Origin: Nitrospirota bacterium
GTDB lineage: Bacteria; Nitrospirota; Thermodesulfovibrionia; Thermodesulfovibrionales; JdFR-85
Length of the DNA: 33,534 nucleotides
Direction of reading: 5' to 3'
Assembly (NCBI GenBank): GCA_015485235.1
Contig: WFTX01000073.1
Span: forward strand, 1-33,534
Position numbers and translations under genes: made by a program. Below, in pieces: positions 8,054-15,399 of this stretch. The notes under the pieces are model-generated. The model made no database searches, had not been told where the DNA came from, and saw only the letters and a list, made by a program, of their open reading frames with translations. Position 1 is the stretch's first letter; every line of letters begins with the position of its first letter.

Positions 8054-8069
8054 TGGCACGTGAGTTGCA
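8054..8069 (+). promoter_or_regulatory. Strong sigma-54 promoter
   Basis: TGGCACGTGAGTTGCA matches the -24/-12 consensus TGGCACG-N4-TTGCA at every consensus base. GG (8055-8056) and GC (8067-8068) are 10 bp apart. Transcription would start near 8080, about 90 bp before the tetraheme cytochrome start. Confidence 0.88.
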
Positions 8070-8169
8070 TATATTAATGCAATAGAAACAAGGACATGAT
8101 TCAGGAGGTGTGATTATGAGAAAGATAATGTTTGATTCTTATAAATCCCTAATGAAAGGAGGTGAACAA

Positions 8170-8826
8170 ATGAAAAGGATTCTCGTACTCGCAGCTATAC
8201 TCACCCTTGTGATGGCTGGTGCAGCCTTTGCGGGTGTCTCCGGTACGCTCCATGACCTGAGCGGTGGCACAGGCCAGATCTGTGTTGCCTGTCATACCCC
8301 TCACGGTGCCCAGTCAAGCTCCAATGGTCCGCTCTGGAACAGGAACTACGACAACTCCGCCACTACCTACACCACTTACACAAATACCGGAACCTTTGAT
8401 ATGGGTCCTGTGGTCGGTCTTGGCCCTCAGTCACTGGCGTGCCTCAGCTGTCACGACGGTACTGCATCCCAGCTTGTGAACTATCCCGGGCCTGGTGCAG
8501 CCAACTCCAACTACGATCTGACTTCAACAAGTTTCAACAATCAGAACAACAACTCACTCATCAACACTGACCTTACCGATGACCATCCCGTTGGTTTTGT
8601 TTACAACCCCGGTGCGGATGCACAGGTCAACAACTTCCCGACTGCGGTTAATGGTGTGATTGCCAATGTCTTTCCGCTCTATGGTGCTTCCAACAATACC
8701 TTTGAGTGCGCAACTTGCCATGATGTGCATAATATAGCACATCCTGCACGGGATCCCGTGTACTTCCTCAGGACGAGCAATAACCAGTCCGCACTTTGTG
8801 GTGCTTGCCACACAGCTAAACTCTAA
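8170..8826 (+). CDS. Tetraheme c-type cytochrome, paralogue A
   Basis: 218 residues. The signal peptide is MKRILVLAAILTLVMAGAAFA. Four CXXCH motifs: CVACH (~38), CLSCH (~91), CATCH (~180), CGACH (~210). Four further conserved His (TLHDLS, CHTPHGA, DDHP, DVHN) supply plausible distal ligands, giving bis-His hemes. Two close paralogues lie at 16693 and 18981. The pattern (HDLS, CHTPHG...PLWN, CLSCHDG, DHPV, CxxCHDPH) resembles small extracellular tetraheme cytochromes of the Geobacter OmcE type, but I cannot verify that. ATG 8170 has a near-perfect AAAGGAGGTGA. An in-frame ATG at 8116 also has AGGAGGTG, so an 18-residue longer form is possible. A sigma-54 promoter lies upstream and a terminator downstream, so this is a single-gene unit. 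Confidence 0.9.
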   Translation: MKRILVLAAILTLVMAGAAFAGVSGTLHDLSGGTGQICVACHTPHGAQSSSNGPLWNRNYDNSATTYTTYTNTGTFDMGPVVGLGPQSLACLSCHDGTASQLVNYPGPGAANSNYDLTSTSFNNQNNNSLINTDLTDDHPVGFVYNPGADAQVNNFPTAVNGVIANVFPLYGASNNTFECATCHDVHNIAHPARDPVYFLRTSNNQSALCGACHTAKL

Positions 8827-8862
8827 TATATTAAGTGAATCGGGAGAAAGGCAAGATTTTTT

Positions 8863-8897
8863 AAAAGGAGCGGGTTTGAAACCCGCTCCTTTTATTT
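8863..8897 (+). terminator. Intrinsic terminator
   Basis: AAAAGGAGCGGG (8863-8874), loop TTTGAAA, CCCGCTCCTTTT (8882-8893), then ATTT. It lies 37 bp after the tetraheme cytochrome stop. Confidence 0.88.
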
Positions 8898-9018
8898 GCT
8901 TCAATAAGTAATGTTGTCTGCATACAGACACCAAGAAAGCCCTTTTGTTGTTACTTTGCTGTTAGACGTCAATTAGGTGCTAAACTAAACGGGGAATAAA
9001 TAAGGAAGTTCTGACTTG

Positions 9019-10809
9019 ATGGGCACAGGTATAAATGAAAAATTCAGTCCTCTATTGGGGAAACTCCTTGTCTTTGTTTTTTTTATTGTCTTTGCCATTT
9101 CAATAGTTCGCCCTATCATCGATCCTGATCTCTTCTGGCACCTTGCCACTGGCAAGTGGATCGTCGAGCATAAAACCTTGCCTGCAGAAGATCCCTTTTC
9201 CTTTACCACCCAACGATATGCCTATGAAGAGTTCGACAGGACCAGGTTCATCCTAAGGCAATACTGGCTGGGTCAGATAATAATATATCTTTGTAACCAA
9301 ATGGCAGGATACTGGGGCAATATAGGATTCAGGGTAATTCTTTTCCTGGGCATACTCTTTCTGCTTAATCGATGGTTGAAGGAAGATAATATTGACCCTT
9401 TAGCGCGGGTTTTGTTTCTTGTGCCTTCAGGAATGATACTCAGTCTTTTTGTCGGTGACCGTCCCAACCAGATGACTTATCTGTTCTCCGTGATCATGTT
9501 CTATCTGCTAAAAAAATATCGACAAGGCGAAAATAGAGCGGGTTACCTGATGATCCCGGTGATGATCCTCTGGTCAAACATACATGGCGGGTTCATATTG
9601 GGTGATGTCTTGCTTGTAATTAGCCTCTCCCTGGCTTGTATAAGTTATCTTGTAAGAACAAAAGAGGGGAAATCAAACGCTGATATCGCCAAAAAGGGAG
9701 CACTCAGGGATGTCGTCGTTTTTAGCTCTTCAATTCTTGCCTCCTTTGTTAACCCAAATCATATCAAGGTGGTTTTTACCCTTCTGGAATCCCGGTCCTT
9801 TTATAAGTTCAGCGTCTTCGAAAACCTTACGCCTTTTCAGTATATGCAATATGGACAGAATATGTACGTTTATATCTTGGTGCTTTACCTTGTTATATTG
9901 TCTCCTGCGATTCTGTTAGCTTACAGACGAGATAAAAAAGGGGGTATTTTCTTTGGTTTAACGGCGTTATTTCTTACGGGACTTTCCACTATGGGAGTCA
10001 GATACATGCCTTTTACAGCACTTCTTCTTACACCCCTTGTTGCAAGAGAATATGGACCATATATCAACAGAGGCAAAGGTGTTGTATTTAAGGCCGTAAT
10101 TGCCTTAATAATCCTCTCTGTTTTTATATACAATGCCAGATCTCCTCTCCTGAAAGCCGGGAGATCTTTGCCACCATTAAGTTCAAACTTTCCGACTAAT
10201 ATAGTCCGGTTTGTAAAGAGTGAGGGCATCAAAGGCAATGTTTTCAATACATATTCCATTGGTGGATACCTCATATGGACACTTTATCCAGATGTGAGAG
10301 TATTCATAGATGGAAGAGGACTGGTGCAAAGGGTATTTTACGCATATAAGAGAATTGTGAAAGGAGATCAGAGCATTATTGAGGGTGTGCCTGTCTGGAA
10401 GGCCCTACTCGAGAGTTATAAGATAAAATACGCGCTCATAGAGCCGACTGATATTATTGGTGGAATGAGGGATATAGTTATACGGCTTGTTGAGGATCCT
10501 GAGTGGAGGCTTAATTACATTGATGAAGTATCCAATGTGATGTTATTCTCCAAAGATCCTGCGTTGCAGGAAATCCCTGGCATCCTTGCTTATGCCGATA
10601 TTTTGAAGATTTCTCTCCTGAATGTAAGAAACATGCCCGACAACCCGCAGGGGTATGTTACTCTTGCAAAGATTTATACTCTACTTGGAAAAAGAGGAAG
10701 AGCTATTGCTACCCTTGAGGGAGCGATAAGAAACCATCCTGCATGGGGGGAGGGCTTCATAGGTCAACTGCTTGATTATATAAAGAAAAACGAGATCGTA
10801 AGGTGGTGA
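9019..10809 (+). CDS. Polytopic membrane protein, GT-C-like, with TPR-like C-terminus
   Basis: 596 residues with about ten hydrophobic segments through residue 390, then a soluble C-terminal domain. The first loop carries DPDLFWHLATGKWIVEH and DPFSFTTQRYAYEEF, typical of a widespread group of uncharacterised bacterial membrane proteins related to GT-C glycosyltransferases. An acidic DPD in the first loop is what such enzymes use. After the membrane part come FNTYSIGGYLIWTLYPDVRVFIDGRG and a helical TPR-like pair (NPQGYVTLAKIYTLLGKRGRAI). A TTG at 9016 could also start translation; ATG 9019 follows AAGGAAG by about 11 bp. It is probably monocistronic and oriented with its neighbours. Substrate unknown. 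Confidence 0.7.
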   Translation: MGTGINEKFSPLLGKLLVFVFFIVFAISIVRPIIDPDLFWHLATGKWIVEHKTLPAEDPFSFTTQRYAYEEFDRTRFILRQYWLGQIIIYLCNQMAGYWGNIGFRVILFLGILFLLNRWLKEDNIDPLARVLFLVPSGMILSLFVGDRPNQMTYLFSVIMFYLLKKYRQGENRAGYLMIPVMILWSNIHGGFILGDVLLVISLSLACISYLVRTKEGKSNADIAKKGALRDVVVFSSSILASFVNPNHIKVVFTLLESRSFYKFSVFENLTPFQYMQYGQNMYVYILVLYLVILSPAILLAYRRDKKGGIFFGLTALFLTGLSTMGVRYMPFTALLLTPLVAREYGPYINRGKGVVFKAVIALIILSVFIYNARSPLLKAGRSLPPLSSNFPTNIVRFVKSEGIKGNVFNTYSIGGYLIWTLYPDVRVFIDGRGLVQRVFYAYKRIVKGDQSIIEGVPVWKALLESYKIKYALIEPTDIIGGMRDIVIRLVEDPEWRLNYIDEVSNVMLFSKDPALQEIPGILAYADILKISLLNVRNMPDNPQGYVTLAKIYTLLGKRGRAIATLEGAIRNHPAWGEGFIGQLLDYIKKNEIVRW

Positions 10810-10845
10810 TGTATCAAATCCTGAACAAATCCACTATCTTAAAAT

Positions 10846-10881
10846 GAAGAACCCTGCGGCAAGACCACGTGGATCGATATG
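10846..10881. repeat. Copy 2 of the dispersed 21-base repeat
   Basis: 10846-10866 is identical over 21 bases to the minus strand of 3430-3450, and TCGATATG (10874-10881) recurs after a shorter variable segment. The hairpin's right arm is replaced by ACGTGGA here. Confidence 0.75.
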
Positions 10882-11204
10882 ATTAAAAATGCGCTCGCTG
10901 TGCATATTCAAGACGGTATTGGCCACAGATGACACAGAAAAAAACGATTTTCACTGATCTCCTCAACCTCGACCTCAGCCTGTCTTATTGCTTTTCCCTG
11001 CCCGCTACCCGCTGTTTTTTAAACCTCAGCCTTGACCTGTGTTGCTATGGTCTGAAAATTGCATATTAATTACTGGTATTATTTTTTTGTTTCAGGAAGT
11101 ATGGGTTCATATGAGCTTCCAAGGATTGTGGGCATAGTACTTTCGTTCTGGAAGTGGGTTAAAACCCATATTTCTGTGTCATATCACGCAAGGGAGGTGC
11201 TTTC
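10882..11204. other. Intergenic repeat mosaic upstream of HTH genes
   Basis: No gene is seen. The stretch holds CACAGATGACACAG (near 10924) and CACTGATC words, then CCTCAACCTCGACCTCAGCC (10961-10980) and ACCTCAGCCTTGACCTG (near 11022), which are hexamers in reverse orientation. It also holds TGCCCGCTACCCGC (10999-11012), two reversed GCGGGTA heptamers. The order is the reverse of that in the gaps at 13841, 16521 and 17500. A small TGGGTT-AA-AACCCA hairpin lies near 11155. A weak GG-N10-GC promoter-like site (11048-11064) is noted under rejected items. Confidence 0.6.
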
Positions 11205-11465
11205 ATGATGAAAGGACTTCTGCATTATCGAACCAGGGAGGGCAAAAATACTTACAGGACAATAGACCTCACTTTCTGTTCCGGTGAGGATGATTCTGTG
11301 TTCAGTGAGGAGGGAGTGGTGGAACTCAGAAAGAGGCGGCTCAGAAGAATCCTTGAGGAGGCGGCAATGCAGGACGTTCACCTCAGTTACCGGGACCTTG
11401 AACTGATACTCTCCACATCCCGGTCTACGTTGAAGAGGGATATGAGGATGCTCAGAATGGGGTAG
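11205..11465 (+). CDS. Small DUF1670-like helix-turn-helix protein, copy 1
   Basis: 86 residues. The C-terminal half (EEGVVELRKRRLRRILEEAAMQDVHLSYRDLELILSTSRSTLKRDMRMLRMG) looks like a winged/HTH segment of the DUF1670 type, where a 'DL..hL.tS..TlkRD' signature marks the recognition helix. The N-terminal half (HYRTREGKNTYRTIDLTFCSG) may be a small beta unit. GGGAGGT (11192-11198) is well placed for ATG 11205. It is followed after 3 bp by a paralogue and then a beta-barrel gene, so all three are likely one transcript. A DNA-binding role is inferred from the helix pattern, not shown. Confidence 0.65.
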   Translation: MMKGLLHYRTREGKNTYRTIDLTFCSGEDDSVFSEEGVVELRKRRLRRILEEAAMQDVHLSYRDLELILSTSRSTLKRDMRMLRMG

Positions 11466-11468
11466 AGA

Positions 11469-11834
11469 ATGAATTTCGGAACGATTGAATATATATGCGA
11501 AGTGTCCGATAAGAATGAGAAGGGCTACAGGGTTTTGAACCTTACCCTTGTGGATGAGGAAGACGGTGATATCTTTAGGGAAAACGGACTCATGGAACTC
11601 AGACGCAGGCGGATATTGAGACTTGTGAGGGAGGCAGCCGAACAGGGTTGTACCCTTTCTTACGGTGACTTGGCAAAAATACTTCTCACCTCTGTTGCAA
11701 CCCTTAAAAGGGATATTGTGGTTCTGGAGAAGAGAGGGGAGTACATTCCGCTTCGGGGGAGGAGAAAATATCCCTTGGACGAGGGAGAGAAGAAAAAGGT
11801 TATATCTGATATGATAAAGGACAGGGTGGGATGA
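11469..11834 (+). CDS. Small DUF1670-like helix-turn-helix protein, copy 2
   Basis: 121 residues, clearly paralogous to the preceding protein (shared ENGLMELRRRRILRLVREAAEQ and YGDLAKILLTSVATLKRDI) with an extra C-terminal tail VVLEKRGEYIPLRGRRKYPLDEGEKKKVI. The tail makes it closer to the full DUF1670 C-terminal pattern, in which a RDI..L...G..h..RG stretch follows the HTH. The ribosome site overlaps the end of the upstream gene. Its stop overlaps the start of the barrel gene by four bases (ATGA), which implies translational coupling. Possible role: transcriptional control of the barrel or neighbouring cytochromes (inference). Confidence 0.68.
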   Translation: MNFGTIEYICEVSDKNEKGYRVLNLTLVDEEDGDIFRENGLMELRRRRILRLVREAAEQGCTLSYGDLAKILLTSVATLKRDIVVLEKRGEYIPLRGRRKYPLDEGEKKKVISDMIKDRVG

Positions 11835-13822
11835 AGGGGCTTTCTCGCATTGCTGATACATTCAGAATGAACCCATCTGGCTGGTTTTGTCAGCCAGTGG
11901 TTTTTTTTATTGCTTTATTGTTTCTTTTCTTTGAGCCAGCTCTGAGCAACATTGTTTCCGAGAAGGGAAATTTCTCTCAGGCTGGCATGGCTGAAGCACG
12001 TTCAATGGGCGGCGAGTCCGAAATCAGGTGGCTGTTATACAAGAAATATCTGATCTATGGAGATATCGGACTGGAATATGAGAAACAAACGAGGGAGACT
12101 ACTCAGGATGATGTAACAACAAAGTATGACGCTGACAGTTTTGTTCAGAGATACAGGGTGAATTTTAAAAGTTACATTTATCATCCCAAACTGGTTACTT
12201 ATACCCTGGGAGTAGACTTGAACCTGACTTCAGGAGAACTTAACAGGATAGATCTCAAACGGTATTTTATGAATCTTAAGTTTCTCAGAACCAAGCCATT
12301 CAATTTTGAAATCAGGGCTGAATATCGAGATGGTGAGGACTATACCGGTTTCAGCCAAGGGGTTACGATGGTTTATATCAGGAAGAGAAAGAAAATAGGA
12401 TTCAGAAACATGCGGGAATATACTCTATGGCTCAACCAGCAGAGACTTAACAGAAGAAACCAGAACCAGAACCAGAATCAAAATCAGAATCAGAACAGAA
12501 ATAATGCCAATCTTAATCAGGAAAATCTGAACCAGGAAAAAGAAAATCAGAATACAAACAGAAATGCTAACCAGAATATTATGAACAGGACCATTCCCAA
12601 ACCAAAGAGAAGTCTTATCGACAGGGTGCTTCCTGTAATATTTATATTTGATTTTGACCGCATTCAGAGCTCAACTGATGATGGTGATACAACTGATTAT
12701 CTTGGGACACTACGCATGAAGGGAGATTTCAAAACTGAAAAAACCCGCACCAACTATTTTCTGAATTTTTCCTATTATGACCTTACCAGTGACTTTAGTG
12801 AAGATTCCACTAAATTTACTTTCTCCGCAAAATCACTGACTACAATCAATAAAATAGATAGAATGGAGTGGGAAGCCCGCTATAGCCTCAGGGAAAAAAG
12901 TTCATCTGAAAATTCATATAGTATTGATGGCACCTACTCGGGTTATTTCAAGGATAAGATCTGGAATTATCAGTTGAATCTAAGATATTATCAAAGAGAA
13001 GGAGATACAAGCTATTCATTAATCGGTTATGCCGGAAGAAAAGATGAATACAAGAACTTCCATCTTTTGTACCGTCTGGGTGCCAAGTACCAAAGGGATG
13101 ACCTTATCAATAAGGATAATATAGGGGTTTTTGGTACCATAACGGCTAACCGGAGACTTTCTGCTCGTCAGTCGCTTCTGCTTTCCTCAAGACTGGATGT
13201 TGGAACCGAAACAAACATACTGAATGCAAGGGCGGAAACGAGGTATATACTTTCCAGTAAACTTCTTTTATTTGGAAGCTATGACTTTTTTACCGGTACT
13301 GGAAATTATACTTATGAACTTGGTGGTGCTGCTGATGACCGAACACGGCACCAGATCAGAATTGGTCTGAATGGAAACTACAGGTCTGTATTTTTCCATT
13401 CGATTTTGTCCTACTTGTATCAAGATAGTAGTAACTCCATACTTTGGGATAACGCAGCGAGATGGGTCTTTTTCAACAGGGTCAGGTTCACACTCGGTCT
13501 CAGGGCAGAATGGCATGACACCACGAATGCTGGTGATAATACGGAAGGCTTGAATAATACAGATAAGGAAACTACCATCTCCGTATATAATCTTATCATG
13601 TTTTCTCCATGGTACAGATCGGCTGTCAGAATATACAGTCGCTATGAAAAAACCATTAATGGTAAAGAGTCAACGCATTACAATGTAAAACCTGAGTTTA
13701 TTTGGAGGATTCGGAGATTGTATCTGAGTATGAGATACGAATATATTTATGACAAAGTCCTTTCTAACGAGATCACAGAGCAGAAATTCTATGTGCGTCT
13801 CACAAGGCCCTTCTGGTTTTAG
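11831..13822 (+). CDS. Predicted outer-membrane beta-barrel protein with Asn/Gln-rich loop
   Basis: 663 residues. A hydrophobic stretch at about 24-38 ending EPALSN is the likely signal peptide. The rest alternates polar and aromatic/hydrophobic residues in strand-length runs (YLIYGDIGLEYEKQ, FNFEIRAEYRDGEDY, TNYFLNFSYYDLTSDF, RLYLSMRYEYIYDK). It ends in the strand FYVRLTRPFWF; a terminal Phe is the usual Bam-complex signal. Residues about 211-258 form a low-complexity Asn/Gln tract from CAGAAY hexamers, presumably a loop. I see no MtrB-type CXXC motif, and the heme proteins here are not directly adjacent, so a porin-cytochrome role is possible but unproven. It overlaps the preceding HTH gene by four bases. 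Confidence 0.75.
   Translation: MKGLSRIADTFRMNPSGWFCQPVVFFIALLFLFFEPALSNIVSEKGNFSQAGMAEARSMGGESEIRWLLYKKYLIYGDIGLEYEKQTRETTQDDVTTKYDADSFVQRYRVNFKSYIYHPKLVTYTLGVDLNLTSGELNRIDLKRYFMNLKFLRTKPFNFEIRAEYRDGEDYTGFSQGVTMVYIRKRKKIGFRNMREYTLWLNQQRLNRRNQNQNQNQNQNQNRNNANLNQENLNQEKENQNTNRNANQNIMNRTIPKPKRSLIDRVLPVIFIFDFDRIQSSTDDGDTTDYLGTLRMKGDFKTEKTRTNYFLNFSYYDLTSDFSEDSTKFTFSAKSLTTINKIDRMEWEARYSLREKSSSENSYSIDGTYSGYFKDKIWNYQLNLRYYQREGDTSYSLIGYAGRKDEYKNFHLLYRLGAKYQRDDLINKDNIGVFGTITANRRLSARQSLLLSSRLDVGTETNILNARAETRYILSSKLLLFGSYDFFTGTGNYTYELGGAADDRTRHQIRIGLNGNYRSVFFHSILSYLYQDSSNSILWDNAARWVFFNRVRFTLGLRAEWHDTTNAGDNTEGLNNTDKETTISVYNLIMFSPWYRSAVRIYSRYEKTINGKESTHYNVKPEFIWRIRRLYLSMRYEYIYDKVLSNEITEQKFYVRLTRPFWF
12461..12496 (+). 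repeat. CAGAAY hexamer tandem repeat inside the barrel gene
   Basis: Six hexamers (CAGAAC, CAGAAT and one CAAAAT) encode an uninterrupted Gln-Asn run. A looser AAT/CAG-rich tract continues to about 12590. Insertions or deletions in units of six would keep the frame. Confidence 0.85.
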
Positions 13823-13840
13823 AAGAAAGCGGGTATAAAT

Positions 13841-14028
13841 GACAGGTTAAGGTTGAGGCCGAGGTTGAGAAAGAAAGCGTGTAGCGTATAGCGGATAGGA
13901 AAGGATGACAGGTTAAGGAGATCAGTGTGAATCTGTTTTTTCAGTGTTCATCAGTGTCCTATAAAGTTTTGGATTTAGGTAATTTGAATTTGTTTCAGGA
14001 TTTAGAGATTAGGATTTAGGATTTGTTT
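13841..14028. repeat. Intergenic repeat mosaic D
   Basis: In order: GGTTAA/GGTTGA hexamers (13845-13868), three heptamers GCGTGTA, GCGTATA, GCGGATA (13877-13897), a second GACAGGTTAAGG (13907-13918), ATCAGTGTGAATCTG and CAGTGTTCATCAGTGTCC words (13920-13960), then GGATTTAGG-type words (13966-14028). The ribosome site of the isomerase follows directly. Confidence 0.7.
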
Positions 14029-14044
14029 TATGAAAGGAGTCTTG

Positions 14045-15007
14045 ATGAAAAACAGTATATCTGTCTTAGTTGTTTTGTTGATGATTCTCGTATCTCCCCT
14101 CAGCAGCCTTGCTGGAGTGAAAGTTGTTGCCAGGGTTAACGGTGAACCCATAACCGAGCGGGATCTGATGATTGCGGTTCAGAAGAAGATTCCCATGATA
14201 AGTTTTCACAGAAACGTCTCTAAGGAAAAGCTGATGGCTATAAAAAAGGATGTTCTCCAGGATCTGATAAACGATGAACTGATTTACCAGGATGCGAAGG
14301 GAAAGGTGGCCGTTTCGGAGGAGGAACTTGAAAAGGAGATGGAGAAGGTAAGAAAGAGGTTCAAATCTGAGAAGGACTATAAACAGGCGATCGTGAAGTC
14401 AGGCACGACTGAATCGGCCTTGAAGGAGAGATACAGACGGGAACTTATGATCAGGAAAATGAAGGAGAAGGAAATTTACAGAAAGGCAGAGGTGACCGAG
14501 GCTGAGGCAAGAAGGTACTATGAACAGAACAAGGGTCGATTCCTTGCGCCTGAAAAACTGAAACTCTGGGAGATTTTCCTTGAGGTTCCGCCTAACGCTA
14601 CCAGGGAAGAGAGGGAGGCGAAGAGGAAAAAGGCGGAGGAGATACTCCAGAGAATCAGGAAGGGTGAGGACTTTGGCCGGCTTGCGTGGGATTATTCTGA
14701 AGACCGCTATAAATACAAGTCCGGGGAATTAGGGTATATCCACCGTGGAAGGCTCAATCCTGAAGTGGAAAGGGCACTCAAGAATGTTAAAGCGGGTGAG
14801 ATAACAGATGTTATTGAAACAATCTACGGTTATTACATCTTCAAGGTGGGTGAGATTGTTCCGCCGAAGCAGCTCTCCTTTGATGAGGCCAAGAAAAAAC
14901 TTATCCGCCAGTTGCGGGAGTCACGGGCAAAAAAATTAAGAGAAGAGTACTTAAAGAGACTGAGGAAGAAGGCGAAGATAGAGATATTCATGGAAAAAAC
15001 AGGTTGA
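14045..15007 (+). CDS. SurA/PrsA-type peptidyl-prolyl cis-trans isomerase
   Basis: 320 residues. The signal peptide is MKNSISVLVVLLMILVSPLSSLAG. A SurA_N-like helical chaperone region spans about 25-150 (ARVNGEPITERDLMIAVQKK, DLINDELIYQDAKGKVAVSEEELEKEM). A parvulin domain spans about 165-275 (KLKLWEIFLEV, RIRKGEDFGRLAWDYSED, SGELGYIHRGRLNPEVE, GYYIFKVGEI), followed by a basic helix. It would act in the periplasm on folding of exported proteins, plausibly the cytochromes or barrel next to it. AAAGGAG (14033-14039) selects ATG 14045; the upstream ATG 14030 lies in repeat sequence and has no ribosome site. The TGA stop is itself part of the first GGTTGA hexamer of the repeat that follows. Confidence 0.9.
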   Translation: MKNSISVLVVLLMILVSPLSSLAGVKVVARVNGEPITERDLMIAVQKKIPMISFHRNVSKEKLMAIKKDVLQDLINDELIYQDAKGKVAVSEEELEKEMEKVRKRFKSEKDYKQAIVKSGTTESALKERYRRELMIRKMKEKEIYRKAEVTEAEARRYYEQNKGRFLAPEKLKLWEIFLEVPPNATREEREAKRKKAEEILQRIRKGEDFGRLAWDYSEDRYKYKSGELGYIHRGRLNPEVERALKNVKAGEITDVIETIYGYYIFKVGEIVPPKQLSFDEAKKKLIRQLRESRAKKLREEYLKRLRKKAKIEIFMEKTG

Positions 15008-15026
15008 GGTTAAGGTTGAGGTCGAG
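15001..15026 (+). repeat. GGTTGA hexamer repeat, left flank of second four-helix-bundle gene
   Basis: GGTTGA, GGTTAA, GGTTGA and GGTCGA units. The first supplies the isomerase stop codon, and GAGG (15018-15021) is the only visible ribosome site for the next gene. Confidence 0.8.
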
Positions 15027-15029
15027 AAG

Positions 15030-15395
15030 TTGTACAGGGATTTCAGAGAAATGCCAGTCTGGCAAACAGCGATGCAGGTAGCAACAGAAATTTATGAATT
15101 GACAGAAGAATTACCCCGTAAGGAGGATTTTTGCTATACAACACAGATAAGGAAGGCTGCCCTGAGTATCCCGGCCAATATTGCAGAGGCATTTGGTCGT
15201 GAGCATAGTAAAGATAAAATTAACTTTTATTATTTTGCCAGGGGTTCGATAATGGAAACCATCAGTCACCTGGAGTACGGAAAGAGAGTTAATTATTTAA
15301 GTGAAGAAAGTGTCAGATCAATAAGTAATTTGCTTGAAACACTGGCTGCAGACCTGAACAAGTTGATAAAATCTCTAAGAAGTAATAAAGGGTGA
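15030..15395 (+). CDS. Four-helix bundle protein (23S rRNA intervening-sequence protein family), copy 2
   Basis: 121 residues from a TTG start, giving the family's usual N-terminus YRDFREMPVWQTAMQVATEIY. Conserved blocks are FCYTTQIRKAALSIPANIAEAFGR, DKINFYYFARGSIMETISHLEYG and a C-terminal amphipathic helix. It belongs to the same S23/IVS family as the gene at 6276 but to a different subgroup, since sequence similarity between the two is low. Translation appears to start from a ribosome site made of repeat sequence. The next gene, an NHL lipoprotein, starts only 4 bp downstream, so the two are co-translated. Like copy 1 it directly precedes an NHL lipoprotein and is flanked by inverted low-complexity repeats. 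Function unknown. Confidence 0.9.
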   Translation: MYRDFREMPVWQTAMQVATEIYELTEELPRKEDFCYTTQIRKAALSIPANIAEAFGREHSKDKINFYYFARGSIMETISHLEYGKRVNYLSEESVRSISNLLETLAADLNKLIKSLRSNKG

Positions 15396-15399
15396 TAGC

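Noticed and set aside
10846..11040. Possible CRISPR or direct-repeat array
   Set aside because: Units are short and degenerate with no spacers of constant size, and no cas genes are present.
11048..11064. GG-N10-GC site TGGTCTGAAAATTGCAT upstream of the HTH genes
   Set aside because: The -12 half is good but the -24 half matches only TGG; with many TTGCA words around, this is weak evidence for a sigma-54 promoter.
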